DNA of 64,000 nucleotides from Scandinavium manionii (GCF_024764775.1 NZ_JALIGC010000038.1:310001-374000), one strand, 5' to 3'; positions 17,505-27,448 are shown, counted from the stretch's first letter. Notes: generated by a model from the letters alone, not told the origin. Program-made: numbers and translations.

Positions 17505-19898
17505 TTACTCTATCCTCGTTGCACGCAGCAGCGTTTCCAGCGGATACACCGCCGCAATCACCACTTCATCCTGCGTTTTCGCTGCTTCATCCAGTTGCGA
17601 CTGAATCGACGCATACTCTTTGTCATCCAGTGTGCCTTGTCGCGCCACCAAATCGGTTAAACGCAGCCCTAACGCCGCCAGTTTATCGACCTGCAACGCC
17701 ACCGGTTTCATACTCGCCAGCTGATGGTTACCGTCGGTCAGCACCAGCACATCCGCGGTATTGTTCTGCCAGCGGGTGAAGACATGACGCAGCGCATCGG
17801 CGCTCTCATTATCTTCGGCGTCGCTTATCAGATTATCTGCCCACTCATTGAGATGACGCACGGTATTGCTCTCCGCCGGGAGCACGTCGGCCACGCGGTT
17901 CAGCGGCTCAAAGGCGTGATAATTCCCGGCCTGGAATTTCAGGTGCTGGCGGGTGTAATACTGCGCAGGCTCAATCGCCTGAGCGAGGATCATCAGCGGT
18001 AGCGTGCTGCCGCCGTTTGCCAGCCGCGTGAATTGCACCAGCTGCTGCGTGTGCTGCTGCAGCCCGACGGACACCGTCGACCAGCTATCAATTGCCTGCA
18101 AGCGCTGATACATGTTGTCGGTATCGGTCACATCCTTCGCCGACCACAGGCGTTCTGCCACCACGAATCCGCGCGGCCACAGGCGAATATCCAGTACCGG
18201 AGCAACGATGTTTTCCGCCCACAGTGCGGCTTCGCCACCCAGCAGATTCTTCTGCTGCGCTTCATCCGGCACCACCGGTTGAATGCCTTTCGGCACCTCA
18301 TCCAGACGCTCGCCGCTGATCGGATAGCGGACATTGCCCACCAGGAAATAACCTTTCAGTTGGTCATCGTGAATGCTCAGCACCGGGCGGGTTTCACCCA
18401 TCCAGGTATCGACCGTGAAGGTCACCTGATCCGGGCTCAGCCATTCGATATCATCCACCGCGCGGCGGGATTTGCCTTTAAAATCAATAAACCCGCGCCA
18501 CTCCTGGTCACCTTTGACCAGCGTAAAGGTGCCTTCCACGGCGCTGCCTTTCAGGCGCGGCATGGTGAAAGTCCAGCTCTGAGCGCTGTCGGCGTCGCTG
18601 ATTTTGTCCACGCCGTTCAGACCCGGCGGCACGATTTCATTGCGATAGTGATAGGCGGCACTTTGCGGCTGATCGAGGTAGAACCCGGTCGACAGAATGC
18701 CCTTGTAGCCATTTTTCGTCACTTCGCCCAGCGCGTCCTGCCCTTGCCAGGACTGGATCAGAATGCTTTTCGGCAGGTCCGGGTGATAAATTTCATCCCA
18801 GCCGACCATCTGGCGATGGTGTTTTTCGAGGATAGTTTCCAGCTTGCGGTTGAAGTACGCCTGCAACGCATGACTGTCCACCAGCTTGTTCTCCTGCATA
18901 AATTTCTGAATAGCCGGATTGTTTTTCCACTGGGTATCATCCACTTCATCGCCGCCAATGTGCAGATACGGATCCGGGAAGATAGCCGACAGCTCGCCGA
19001 CCATCGCGTCCGCAAAGGCGTAAGTCGCTTCTTTGGTCGGGTCAAGCACCGGCTTCAGCACGCCCCAGTGGCGCTCCATTTCATACGGGCCCGGCGCGCT
19101 CATCAGCTCCGGATACGCCACCGCAATTGCCGAAGCGTGTCCCGGCATATCGATTTCCGGCACCACACGAATGCCGCGATCGGCGGCGTAACGCACGATG
19201 TCCTTCATCTGCGCCGGGGTATAAAACTTGCCGTCGCTGGCGAGCTGTTGCAGTTTCGGGTAACGGGTCGATGCAAAACGCCAGCCCTGATCGTCGGTCA
19301 GATGCCAGTGGAAGACGTTGAGTTTGGCCGCCGCCATGCCGTCGAGTTGACGTTTGATATCTTCAATCGGCAGGAAGTGACGCGCGGAATCCAACAGTAC
19401 GCCACGCCATGGGAAGCGAGGCGCATCCTCAATGGTGACGTAAGGAATAGCGGTATTGTCCGGACCGTTTTGCAGCAGTTGCAGCAGCGTTTCAATGCCA
19501 TGCATCGCGCCAAACCGGGTGTTGGCGGTGAGCTTCACGCCGCTTTCATCAACCACCAGTTTATAGCTTTCATCGCTATCCGGGCGCGGGATGGCCGGAA
19601 CTTTACGCGCGATGACGATATCAATCGTCGGTAATTTTGCAGGCGCACTTTGCGGCACCATTTCCCAGCCAGTCTGACGGCCAATACGCTCGCGCAGACG
19701 GTTTACCGCGTCCCCTAAATCATCACCGGAAAGATTGATGGTGAGCTGATTATTCAGCACCAGCGCCCCTTGCGCGGCCGGACGTTCAACCTGGGCAGGC
19801 CAGGGCATCAAAGGTAAATCGCCAGCGGGGGTTGCCAGCGCGAATCCGCTCAATAAGAGTCCGGTCGTCAACAAGCTGTAGCGCACAGTTTTAAGCAT
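17505..19898 (-). CDS. Secreted GH20 beta-N-acetylhexosaminidase
   Basis: Probably removes terminal N-acetylhexosamine residues from chitooligosaccharides or glycans in the periplasm or outside. It has 797 residues with a signal peptide of about 22 residues (LLLSGFALA/TPAGD). A GH20b N-terminal domain covers about 30-155. The TIM barrel starts near 160, with HWHLTDDQGWRF at 198-209 and the catalytic Asp-Glu pair HIGGDEVDD at D317-E318. About 130 residues (roughly 420-548) interrupt the barrel before GEAALWAE. The start at 19896-19898 follows AAGGAACC, whereas the longer frame lacks a signal at its N-terminus. It is absent at this place in E. coli K-12. Confidence 0.92.
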   Translation of the reverse strand: MLKTVRYSLLTTGLLLSGFALATPAGDLPLMPWPAQVERPAAQGALVLNNQLTINLSGDDLGDAVNRLRERIGRQTGWEMVPQSAPAKLPTIDIVIARKVPAIPRPDSDESYKLVVDESGVKLTANTRFGAMHGIETLLQLLQNGPDNTAIPYVTIEDAPRFPWRGVLLDSARHFLPIEDIKRQLDGMAAAKLNVFHWHLTDDQGWRFASTRYPKLQQLASDGKFYTPAQMKDIVRYAADRGIRVVPEIDMPGHASAIAVAYPELMSAPGPYEMERHWGVLKPVLDPTKEATYAFADAMVGELSAIFPDPYLHIGGDEVDDTQWKNNPAIQKFMQENKLVDSHALQAYFNRKLETILEKHHRQMVGWDEIYHPDLPKSILIQSWQGQDALGEVTKNGYKGILSTGFYLDQPQSAAYHYRNEIVPPGLNGVDKISDADSAQSWTFTMPRLKGSAVEGTFTLVKGDQEWRGFIDFKGKSRRAVDDIEWLSPDQVTFTVDTWMGETRPVLSIHDDQLKGYFLVGNVRYPISGERLDEVPKGIQPVVPDEAQQKNLLGGEAALWAENIVAPVLDIRLWPRGFVVAERLWSAKDVTDTDNMYQRLQAIDSWSTVSVGLQQHTQQLVQFTRLANGGSTLPLMILAQAIEPAQYYTRQHLKFQAGNYHAFEPLNRVADVLPAESNTVRHLNEWADNLISDAEDNESADALRHVFTRWQNNTADVLVLTDGNHQLASMKPVALQVDKLAALGLRLTDLVARQGTLDDKEYASIQSQLDEAAKTQDEVVIAAVYPLETLLRATRIE

Positions 19899-20023
19899 AA
19901 GGGGTTCCTTTATGACGGGCCAAAAAAAGGCAATCCAATGAGGTACCATGCGGGGGTTGAAGGGGTCAAGAGCGAGGCGCGACCTGGGTCACAACTTATT
20001 GGTAATTCAGTAAAATGCCAGGG

Positions 20024-20064
20024 CCCTCACCCCGCCTCTCTTCTCAAAGAGGGTCAGGGTGAGG
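20024..20064. repeat. GC-rich palindromic repeat
   Basis: CCCTCACCCCGCCTCTC pairs with GAGGGTCAGGGTGAGG in a long imperfect hairpin. It lies just after the mgtA stop and belongs to the same family as 37691-37732 and 54099-54132. Confidence 0.65.
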
Positions 20065-20071
20065 AGAAGGA

Positions 20072-22780
20072 TTATTGCCAGCCATAACGCCGGGTATAGA
20101 ACCCTTTCACCAGCTGCGTCAGGGTCATATACCCCACCAGAATCGCCACCAGCCATGGGAAATAGGAAAGCGGCAGCGCCTGCAACGACAGATACGACGC
20201 CAGTGGCGAGAACGGCAGCGCAATACCCACCACCATCACCACCAGGGTCATCACAATCAGCGGCCAGGCAGCACGACTCTGGATGAACGGAATGCGACGG
20301 GTGCGGATCATATGCACAATCAGGGTCTGCGACAGTAGCCCCACCACGAACCAGCCGGACTGGAACAGCGTCTGGTGTTCAGGCGTATTCGCGTGGAACA
20401 CAAACCACATCAGGCAAAACGTCAGAATGTCGAAAATGGAGCTGATTGGCCCGAAGAACACCATAAAGCGTCCCAAATCTGCCGGGTTCCAGCGCTGCGG
20501 CTTCTGAATTTGCTCGTCGTCGACGTTATCAAACGGGATTGCCACCTGGGATACATCGTACAGCAGGTTCTGAATCAGTAAGTGCAACGGCAACATCGGC
20601 AGGAACGGCAGGAAGGCGCTCGCCACCAGCACGCTGAAGACGTTACCGAAATTAGAACTGGCGGTCATTTTGATGTATTTCAGCATGTTGGCGAAGGTCC
20701 GACGGCCTTCAATCACCCCTTCTTCCAGCACCATCAGGCTTTTTTCCAGCAGAATGATGTCTGCCGCTTCACGGGCGATATCCACTGCACCGTCGACGGA
20801 AATCCCGATATCGGCTGCACGCAGCGCGGGCGCATCGTTGATGCCATCACCCATAAAGCCGACCACGTGACCTTCGCGTTTCAGTAGCGTGACAATGCGT
20901 TCTTTATGCATCGGCGTCAGGCGCGCGAACAGGGTGGTGCGTTTTGCCAACGCCGCCAGCGCGTCGTCGCTCATCGCATCCAGGCTGCTGCCTATCACTA
21001 CCTCGCCCACATCCAGCCCGACTTCGTGACACACTTTCGCCGCCACTAATTCGCTGTCGCCGGTGAGGATTTTGACGCTGATGCCGCTCGCTTTCAGCGC
21101 TTTCAGCGCCGGTGCTGTGGTTTCTTTCGGCGGATCGAGGAACGCAATGTAGCCTTCGAGGATCAGATCCGATTCATCAACACGCTGATAATCCCCTTCG
21201 CGCGCTGGCAGATATTTCGTCGCCACCGCCACCACGCGCAGGCCCTGACGATTGAGAGTGTCGGTCACGCGTTTGATACGGCGCAGCATGGTATCGTCCA
21301 GCGGCACAATGTCACCGTTGTAGCGCACTTGGGTGCACACGTTGAGGATTTCCTGCAACGCGCCTTTGCAAATCAGCTGATGCACGTCGTCCTGCTCGGC
21401 CACCACGACTGACATTCGGCGGCGTTCAAAGTCGAATGGGATCTCGTCAATTTTTTTCCAGCGTTCGGACAGCCCACGCGCCGAGTTTTCATCGACACCT
21501 TCCAGCACTGCGGTATCCAGCAGGTTTTTTAGCCCGGTCTGATAATGGCTGTTCAGCCAGGCATTATACAGCACGCGCTCGCTGGTTTTGCCGGAGATGT
21601 CGGTGTGATTCTCCAGTACGATTTTGTCCTGCGTCAGCGTCCCGGTTTTGTCCGTACAAAGAATATCCATCGCGCCAAAGTTCTGGATGGCGTCGAGGTG
21701 TTTAACGATAACTTTCTGTTTTGACAGCTTCACCGCCCCGCGCGCCAGCGTCGAGGTGACGATCATCGGCAGCATTTCCGGGGTCAGGCCGACCGCCACG
21801 GACAGCGCAAACAGCGCCGCTTCCCACCAGTCGCCTTTGGTGTAGCCGTTGATCAGCAACACCACGGGCGCCATCACCAGCATAAAACGAATCAACAACA
21901 TGCTGACGCGGCTGATGCCTTTCTGGAAAGCGTTTGGCTCGTTTTCCTGTTCGCTCACCCGCCCGGCCAATTGACCAAACCAGGTATTACCGCCGGTCGC
22001 GAAGACAATTGCCTGTGCCGTGCCGCTCACCACGTTGGTGCCCATAAAGCAGACAGTGTCGCTTTCAAGCGGGTTATTTTGCTGCGGCACACGGGTGCGC
22101 GCCACTTTCTCTACCGGCAACGATTCTCCGGTGAGCGAGGCCTGAGCCACGAACAGATCGCGGGCCTGAAACACGCGAAGATCTGCCGGGATCATATCGC
22201 CGGCAGACAGTTTCACGATATCGCCCTGCACCAGCCGATCGATGGGGATCTCCAGCCAACGGCTTTCGCCCTGCTCGTTAATCACGCGCAGCACCGTGGC
22301 GGTGTTGCTGACCATCGCTTTCAGCGCATCTGCCGCTTTGGTGGAGCGGGCTTCCTGCGCGAAATTCAGCAGTGTGGAGATCCCCACCATCAGCGCGATC
22401 ACCCCGGCGGCGAATACGTCTTCGGTGGAGTACGAAATGACCCCGAGGATGGTCAGCAGCAGGTTGAACGGGTTGCGATAGCACAGCCACAGATGCACCC
22501 ACCACGGCGACGGCTTCTGCGCCGGGATCACATTGCTGCCGTGTTGTTCGCGGGCGTCTTCCACTTCCGACGGATTCAGCCCTTCAGGATGACTGTTAAA
22601 GGCGCGCCAGATTTCATTTTCATCCATCGCCGCCACGTTAAGACACTGTTTGCTTAACGAATCCGGGATCGGAGTGGCAGCCAGATTTTTACCATCAGGC
22701 AGCGGATCGCGGCTAACAAGACGATGTGGCAGGTGGCGGCTGAGCTGCGCGAACAGCTGCCGGGTGAAGTTTTTCAGCAT
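20072..22780 (-). CDS. mgtA: MgtA, P-type Mg2+ importer
   Basis: P3B-type ATPase that brings Mg2+ into the cytoplasm under Mg2+ starvation. It has 902 residues (E. coli 898). The TGES actuator motif is in ASLTGESLPVE (about 220), the phosphorylated Asp is in CTDKTGTLTQDK (about 380) and the hinge is in VGFMGDGINDAPALRAADIGISV (about 645). Ten membrane segments are expected. The start at 22778-22780 follows AGAGGGACG. It is preceded by a roughly 280-nt leader with mgtL and a PhoP-type promoter, so it is controlled both at initiation and in the leader. Confidence 0.97.
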   Translation of the reverse strand: MLKNFTRQLFAQLSRHLPHRLVSRDPLPDGKNLAATPIPDSLSKQCLNVAAMDENEIWRAFNSHPEGLNPSEVEDAREQHGSNVIPAQKPSPWWVHLWLCYRNPFNLLLTILGVISYSTEDVFAAGVIALMVGISTLLNFAQEARSTKAADALKAMVSNTATVLRVINEQGESRWLEIPIDRLVQGDIVKLSAGDMIPADLRVFQARDLFVAQASLTGESLPVEKVARTRVPQQNNPLESDTVCFMGTNVVSGTAQAIVFATGGNTWFGQLAGRVSEQENEPNAFQKGISRVSMLLIRFMLVMAPVVLLINGYTKGDWWEAALFALSVAVGLTPEMLPMIVTSTLARGAVKLSKQKVIVKHLDAIQNFGAMDILCTDKTGTLTQDKIVLENHTDISGKTSERVLYNAWLNSHYQTGLKNLLDTAVLEGVDENSARGLSERWKKIDEIPFDFERRRMSVVVAEQDDVHQLICKGALQEILNVCTQVRYNGDIVPLDDTMLRRIKRVTDTLNRQGLRVVAVATKYLPAREGDYQRVDESDLILEGYIAFLDPPKETTAPALKALKASGISVKILTGDSELVAAKVCHEVGLDVGEVVIGSSLDAMSDDALAALAKRTTLFARLTPMHKERIVTLLKREGHVVGFMGDGINDAPALRAADIGISVDGAVDIAREAADIILLEKSLMVLEEGVIEGRRTFANMLKYIKMTASSNFGNVFSVLVASAFLPFLPMLPLHLLIQNLLYDVSQVAIPFDNVDDEQIQKPQRWNPADLGRFMVFFGPISSIFDILTFCLMWFVFHANTPEHQTLFQSGWFVVGLLSQTLIVHMIRTRRIPFIQSRAAWPLIVMTLVVMVVGIALPFSPLASYLSLQALPLSYFPWLVAILVGYMTLTQLVKGFYTRRYGWQ

Positions 22781-22935
22781 AATACGTCCCTCTGCGCTCA
22801 CCGTTCGGCGATCGCGGGTTTCTTACAGGCACAACAAAGCCGCACCTGAAGGGTACTTTAAGAGTTAAAACAGGGACATCAAAGAAGTGACGTCACTGCC
22901 TCACGCGTTGTCCGGCAAGGCAGCGAAAGAGTGGC

Positions 22936-22989
22936 TTACCGGGAAAAAATATTGCTCCATCGATGATGGGGAGTGGGATCGGGATCCAT
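22936..22989 (-). CDS. mgtL: MgtL, proline-rich leader peptide of mgtA
   Basis: A 17-codon ORF, MDPDPTPHHRWSNIFSR, preceded by CCGGAGGCTGT. Salmonella MgtL begins MDPEPTPLPRRR, so the Asp-Pro-Asp/Glu-Pro-Thr-Pro half is kept. Ribosome destabilisation at the acidic/Pro codons under low Mg2+, or slow Pro decoding, releases mgtA transcription in Salmonella. The second half has diverged: the fourth proline and the arginine run are lost. It lies 155 bases before mgtA on the minus strand. Confidence 0.88.
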   Translation of the reverse strand: MDPDPTPHHRWSNIFSR

Positions 22990-23064
22990 ACAGCCTCCGG
23001 TAAGTGAAATAAACGGCGCGTACTATACGCCTTTAACCCTACAATGCGTAGCGATAATGTCATT

Positions 23065-23099
23065 ATCATACATGCCCGACACTAAACGAAACGTATACC
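23065..23099 (-). promoter_or_regulatory. PhoP box and -10 of mgtA
   Basis: Read on the minus strand, GGTATA-CGTTT-CGTTTA (23083-23099) resembles the PhoP direct repeat. A -10 hexamer TATGAT (23065-23070) begins exactly 12 bases downstream, the spacing known for PhoP-activated mgtA promoters. A start near 23058 would give a leader of about 280 nt. Confidence 0.8.
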
Positions 23100-23176
23100 A
23101 GACTTTACTCATTGAACTGTTTCTCGACGCGTTTACGCTTATAATCACTTCGCCTTTACTGACACGGGAAAAAAGG

Positions 23177-24124
23177 ATGCAAAACCGGCTGACTATCAAA
23201 GACATTGCGCGCTTAAGCGGCGTCGGTAAATCGACCGTCTCTCGCGTTCTGAATAACGAAAGCGGCGTCAGTCAGCGCACCCGTGAACGGGTGGAGGCGG
23301 TGATGAATCAGCATGACTTTTCCCCTTCCCGTTCAGCCCGGGCGATGCGCGGTCAGAGCGATAAAGTGGTGGCGATCATCATGAGCCGCCTGGATTCGCT
23401 GTCGGAAAACCTCGCGGTGCAGACCATGCTCCCGGCCTTCTACGAACAGGGTTACGACCCGATCATGATGGAAAGCCAGTTCTCTGCAGAGAAGGTGACG
23501 GAGCATCTCGGCATGTTGCGACGTCGCAATATCGACGGCGTGGTGCTGTTTGGTTTTACCGGAATTTCCGACGCGATGCTTGCGCCGTGGCGAGAAACCC
23601 TGGTGATGCTGGCGCGCGATGCCAAAGGCATTGCCTCGGTATGCTACGACGATGAAGGGGCCATCACGCTGCTGATGCAGTCGCTGTTCGATAAAGGCCA
23701 CCGCCAGATCAGCTATCTCGGTGTACCGCACAGCGATGTGACCACCGGAAAGCGCCGTCACGATGCGTACCTCACCTTCTGCAAACAATACAAACTGCAC
23801 CCGGTCGCCGCGCTGCCCGGTCTGGCGATGAAACAGGGCTACGACGCCGTCGCCAGCGTGACCCACAGCGATACCACCGCGCTGGTGTGTGCCACCGATA
23901 CCCTGGCGCTCGGCGCCAGCAAATATCTGCAAGAACAGCGCAACAACACCCTGCAACTCGCCAGCGTCGGCAACACGCCGTTGATGAAGTTCCTGCACCC
24001 CGAAATCGTGACCGTTGATCCCGGCTACGGCGAGGCCGGACGCCAGGCCGCGCATCAGCTGATCGAACAGATCAACGGCCGCGCACAGCCACAGCAGCTG
24101 GTGATCCCCGCCGCCCTGACCTGA
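23177..24124 (+). CDS. treR: TreR, trehalose operon repressor (LacI family)
   Basis: Represses treBC. In E. coli the inducer is trehalose-6-phosphate. It has 315 residues. The helix-turn-helix is LTIKDIARLSGVGKSTVSRVLNN at about 4-26, followed by a periplasmic-binding-protein-like ligand domain. The ATG at 23177 follows AAAAGG and gives the E. coli N-terminus. The much longer open frame from 22973 runs through the mgtA promoter and leader and is not used. It is divergent from mgtA and shares the regulatory region with it. Confidence 0.96.
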   Translation: MQNRLTIKDIARLSGVGKSTVSRVLNNESGVSQRTRERVEAVMNQHDFSPSRSARAMRGQSDKVVAIIMSRLDSLSENLAVQTMLPAFYEQGYDPIMMESQFSAEKVTEHLGMLRRRNIDGVVLFGFTGISDAMLAPWRETLVMLARDAKGIASVCYDDEGAITLLMQSLFDKGHRQISYLGVPHSDVTTGKRRHDAYLTFCKQYKLHPVAALPGLAMKQGYDAVASVTHSDTTALVCATDTLALGASKYLQEQRNNTLQLASVGNTPLMKFLHPEIVTVDPGYGEAGRQAAHQLIEQINGRAQPQQLVIPAALT

Positions 24125-24173
24125 TCCTTCAACGCCGGTGAAACGCGATTTATTGTGATCGCCGCCCTGTTTC

Positions 24174-24185
24174 GGGAACGTTCCC
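24174..24185 (+). promoter_or_regulatory. TreR operator upstream of treB
   Basis: Perfect palindrome GGGAACGTTCCC, the typical LacI-family TreR site, 92 bases before the treB ATG. Confidence 0.85.
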
Positions 24186-24276
24186 ATTTTGCAAAATAAG
24201 CGAAACGGATAGGCTTGCGTCCAGGTCATATAACACTCAATCCAACTTCCAACACGAAATCATTCGATGGGACTCC

Positions 24277-25698
24277 ATGATGAGCAAAGTCAGACAACAG
24301 GATATCGATCAGCTGATCGAATTGGTCGGCGGTCGCGACAACATCGCCACCGTCAGCCACTGCATTACCCGGCTGCGTTTTGTGCTGAACTCCCCGGCCA
24401 AAGCCAACCCGAAAGCCATCGACGAATTGCCGATGGTCAAAGGTTGCTTCACTAACGCCGGGCAGTTCCAGGTGGTTATCGGCACCGAAGTGGGCGATTA
24501 CTACAAAGTGCTGATCGCCAGCACCGGCCAGGCGTCGGCCGACAAAGAGCAGGCCAAACTGGCGGCGCGCCAGAATATGAAATGGCACGAGCGGATGATT
24601 TCGCACTTTGCGGAGATTTTCTTCCCACTGCTGCCGGCGCTGATCAGCGGGGGTCTGATCCTCGGTTTCCGAAACGTCATCGGTGATGTACCAATGAGCA
24701 ACGGCCAGACGCTGGCGCAGATGTATCCGGGCCTGAAAACCCTGTATGACTTCCTGTGGCTGATTGGCGAAGCCATCTTCTTCTATCTGCCGGTCGGCAT
24801 CTGCTGGTCTGCGGTCAAGAAAATGGGCGGCACGCCGATCCTCGGCATCGTACTGGGCGTCACGCTGGTTTCTCCGCAGTTGATGAACGCTTACGAACTC
24901 GGCAGCAAAATCCCGGACGTATGGAACTTCGGCCTGTTTGCGATTGAAAAAGTCGGCTATCAGGCACAGGTGATCCCGGCATTACTGGCGGGTCTGGCGC
25001 TCGGCATGATTGAAACACGCCTCAAACGCATCGTCCCGGATTACCTGTATCTGGTTGTGGTACCCGTGTGCTCGCTGATCCTCGCGGTGTTCCTAGCCCA
25101 CGCGCTTATCGGCCCGTTTGGCCGCATGATTGGTGACGGCGTCGCCTTCGCGGTACGTCACCTGTTGACCGGTAGCTTCGCACCGATTGGTGCCGCATTG
25201 TTCGGCTTCCTGTATGCGCCGCTGGTGATTACCGGCGTGCATCAGACCACGCTCGCCATCGACATGCAGATGATTCAGAGCATGGGCGGCACGCCGGTGT
25301 GGCCACTGATTGCGCTGTCGAATATTGCGCAAGCCTCGGCGGTGGTCGGCATCATTATCTGTAGCAAGAAACACAACGAGCGTGAGATTTCCGTACCCGC
25401 CGCCATTTCCGCCTTCCTCGGCGTGACCGAACCGGCGATGTACGGCATCAACCTCAAATACCGCTTCCCGATGCTGTGTGCAATGGTCGGCTCAGGCCTG
25501 GCGGGTTTGTTGTGTGGCCTGAACGGGGTGCTGGCGAACGGCATCGGCGTCGGCGGCCTGCCGGGTATCCTCTCCATTCAGCCCACCTTCTGGCAGGTAT
25601 ATGCCGTCGCGATGGCAATTGCGGTGATTATCCCGATTGTCCTCACCACCGCGATGTACCAGCGTAAGTTCCGTCAGGGCACGCTGCAAATTGTATAA
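24277..25698 (+). CDS. treB: TreB, trehalose-specific PTS EIIBC
   Basis: Imports trehalose and phosphorylates it to trehalose-6-phosphate, using the glucose EIIA (Crr). It has 473 residues. The EIIB domain (about 1-85) has the phospho-cysteine in VSHCITRLRFVL near residue 29. The EIIC domain (about 105-465) has 10 or so membrane helices and the GVHQTTLAIDMQMI and GVTEPAMYGINLKYRF motifs. It is the first gene of treBC, with a TreR operator upstream. No EIIA domain is attached, which is normal for TreB. Confidence 0.97.
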   Translation: MMSKVRQQDIDQLIELVGGRDNIATVSHCITRLRFVLNSPAKANPKAIDELPMVKGCFTNAGQFQVVIGTEVGDYYKVLIASTGQASADKEQAKLAARQNMKWHERMISHFAEIFFPLLPALISGGLILGFRNVIGDVPMSNGQTLAQMYPGLKTLYDFLWLIGEAIFFYLPVGICWSAVKKMGGTPILGIVLGVTLVSPQLMNAYELGSKIPDVWNFGLFAIEKVGYQAQVIPALLAGLALGMIETRLKRIVPDYLYLVVVPVCSLILAVFLAHALIGPFGRMIGDGVAFAVRHLLTGSFAPIGAALFGFLYAPLVITGVHQTTLAIDMQMIQSMGGTPVWPLIALSNIAQASAVVGIIICSKKHNEREISVPAAISAFLGVTEPAMYGINLKYRFPMLCAMVGSGLAGLLCGLNGVLANGIGVGGLPGILSIQPTFWQVYAVAMAIAVIIPIVLTTAMYQRKFRQGTLQIV

Positions 25699-25749
25699 AT
25701 CCTTTTGGGGCGCGTTTGCGCCCCGTTCTGTTTTAACCAGGAAAGTCTT

Positions 25750-27405
25750 ATGAACAACCTCCCCCACTGGTGGCAAAACGGCGTTATCTACCAGATCTAT
25801 CCAAAAAGTTTTCAGGACACCACCGGCAGCGGCACCGGCGATTTACGCGGCGTGACGTTGCGGCTGGAATACCTGAAAACCCTCGGCGTGGATGCCATCT
25901 GGCTGACGCCGTTTTATGTTTCGCCGCAGGTGGATAACGGCTACGACGTGGCGAACTACACCGCCATCGACCCGGCTTACGGCACGCTGGATGATTTTGA
26001 CGAACTGGTAGCCGAAGCCAAATCACGCGGTATTCGCATCGTGCTGGATATGGTCCTCAACCACACCTCCACGCAGCACCCGTGGTTCCAGGCATCGCTC
26101 GACCCGGAAAGCCCGCACCGCGAGTTCTACATCTGGCGCGACGGTAAATCCGGCGAACTGCCGAACAACTGGCGTTCGAAGTTTGGCGGCAATGCATGGC
26201 AGTGGCACGCCGAAAGCGAACAATATTATTTGCACCTTTTCGCCCCGGAACAGGCGGACCTCAACTGGGAAAACCCGGTAGTGCGCGATGAGCTGAAAAA
26301 GGTCTGTGAATTTTGGGCCGATCGTGGCGTCGATGGTCTGCGTCTCGACGTGGTGAATCTGATTTCTAAAGACCAGGCATTCCCGAACGATCCGGTCGGC
26401 GACGGGCGCTGTTTCTACACCGATGGCCCGCGCGTACACGAATTCTTGCAGGAAATGAGCCGCGACGTGTTTATGCCGCGCGACTTAATGACGGTCGGCG
26501 AAATGTCCTCCACCACGCTCGGTAACTGTCAGCAGTACGCTTCCCTGGCGGGCCACGAACTGTCGATGACGTTCAACTTCCATCACCTTAAAGTCGACTA
26601 CCCCGGCGGTGAAAAATGGACGCTCGCCAAACCCGATTACGTGGCGTTGAAAGCGCTGTTCAGTCACTGGCAACAAGGGATGCACAACCGGGCGTGGAAC
26701 GCGCTGTTCTGGTGTAACCACGATCAGCCGCGCATCGTGTCGCGCTTTGGTGATGAAGGGGAATACCGTATCCCGGCGGCGAAAATGCTGGCGATGGTGC
26801 TGCACGGTATGCAGGGGACACCGTACATTTATCAGGGCGAAGAAATTGGCATGACTAACCCCCATTTCGCGACGATCGCCGATTATCGCGACGTGGAAAG
26901 CCACAATATGTACGCAGAATTACACGCACAGGGCCGCGATGCCGATGAGTTGTTGGCGATTCTGGCCAGTAAATCGCGCGACAACAGCCGCACGCCGATG
27001 CAGTGGAGCACGGAAACACACGGTGGTTTTACCACCGGCGAGCCGTGGATTGGCCTGGCCGACAACGTGCAGGAAATTAACGTTCAGGCGGCGATGAAAG
27101 ACCCGGATTCGGTGTTCTGTGCCTATCAACAGCTGATTACCCTGCGTAAAGCCGAGCCGCTGCTGACGTGGGGGAGCTATCAGGACTTGCTGCCGGAACA
27201 TCCGTCGCTGTGGTGCTATCGCCGCGAATGGCAGGGCCAGCAATTGTTGGTGGTGGCGAACCTCAGCCGCGAAAGCCAGCCGTGGCAGCCGGAAAATGTG
27301 GGCGGTGAATGGGACGTGGCGATGAGCAACTATCCGGACGTCGATGCCCAGCCGGGCGCGATGACGTTGCGCCCGTTTGAAGCGGTGTGGTGGATACAGA
27401 AGTAA
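25750..27405 (+). CDS. treC: TreC, trehalose-6-phosphate hydrolase
   Basis: GH13 enzyme that hydrolyses trehalose-6-phosphate to glucose and glucose-6-phosphate. It has 551 residues. The conserved GH13 regions are DMVLNHTS (about 98-105), DGLRLDVVNL with the nucleophile Asp near 200, VGEMSS with the acid/base Glu near 251, and NHDQPR near 322. The start follows CAGGAAAGTC. It is the second gene of treBC, 51 bases after treB. A short GC hairpin follows at 27417. Confidence 0.97.
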   Translation: MNNLPHWWQNGVIYQIYPKSFQDTTGSGTGDLRGVTLRLEYLKTLGVDAIWLTPFYVSPQVDNGYDVANYTAIDPAYGTLDDFDELVAEAKSRGIRIVLDMVLNHTSTQHPWFQASLDPESPHREFYIWRDGKSGELPNNWRSKFGGNAWQWHAESEQYYLHLFAPEQADLNWENPVVRDELKKVCEFWADRGVDGLRLDVVNLISKDQAFPNDPVGDGRCFYTDGPRVHEFLQEMSRDVFMPRDLMTVGEMSSTTLGNCQQYASLAGHELSMTFNFHHLKVDYPGGEKWTLAKPDYVALKALFSHWQQGMHNRAWNALFWCNHDQPRIVSRFGDEGEYRIPAAKMLAMVLHGMQGTPYIYQGEEIGMTNPHFATIADYRDVESHNMYAELHAQGRDADELLAILASKSRDNSRTPMQWSTETHGGFTTGEPWIGLADNVQEINVQAAMKDPDSVFCAYQQLITLRKAEPLLTWGSYQDLLPEHPSLWCYRREWQGQQLLVVANLSRESQPWQPENVGGEWDVAMSNYPDVDAQPGAMTLRPFEAVWWIQK

Positions 27406-27416
27406 TGTGTTGAATC

Positions 27417-27441
27417 GCCCGGCAAGCTTGTGCCGCCGGGC
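27417..27441. terminator. GC hairpin between treC and PTS IIC gene
   Basis: GCCCGGC...GCCGCCGGGC stem in the 43-bp gap between convergent genes. It looks like a REP remnant and could end both transcripts, though no T-tract follows. Confidence 0.5.
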
Positions 27442-27448
27442 AATCGCG

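Noticed and set aside
18033..19634. 533-codon open frame on the plus strand
   Set aside because: It is antisense to the hexosaminidase gene, whose domains and catalytic pair are clear. The translation is rich in His, Arg and Gln with no recognisable fold and no ribosome site.
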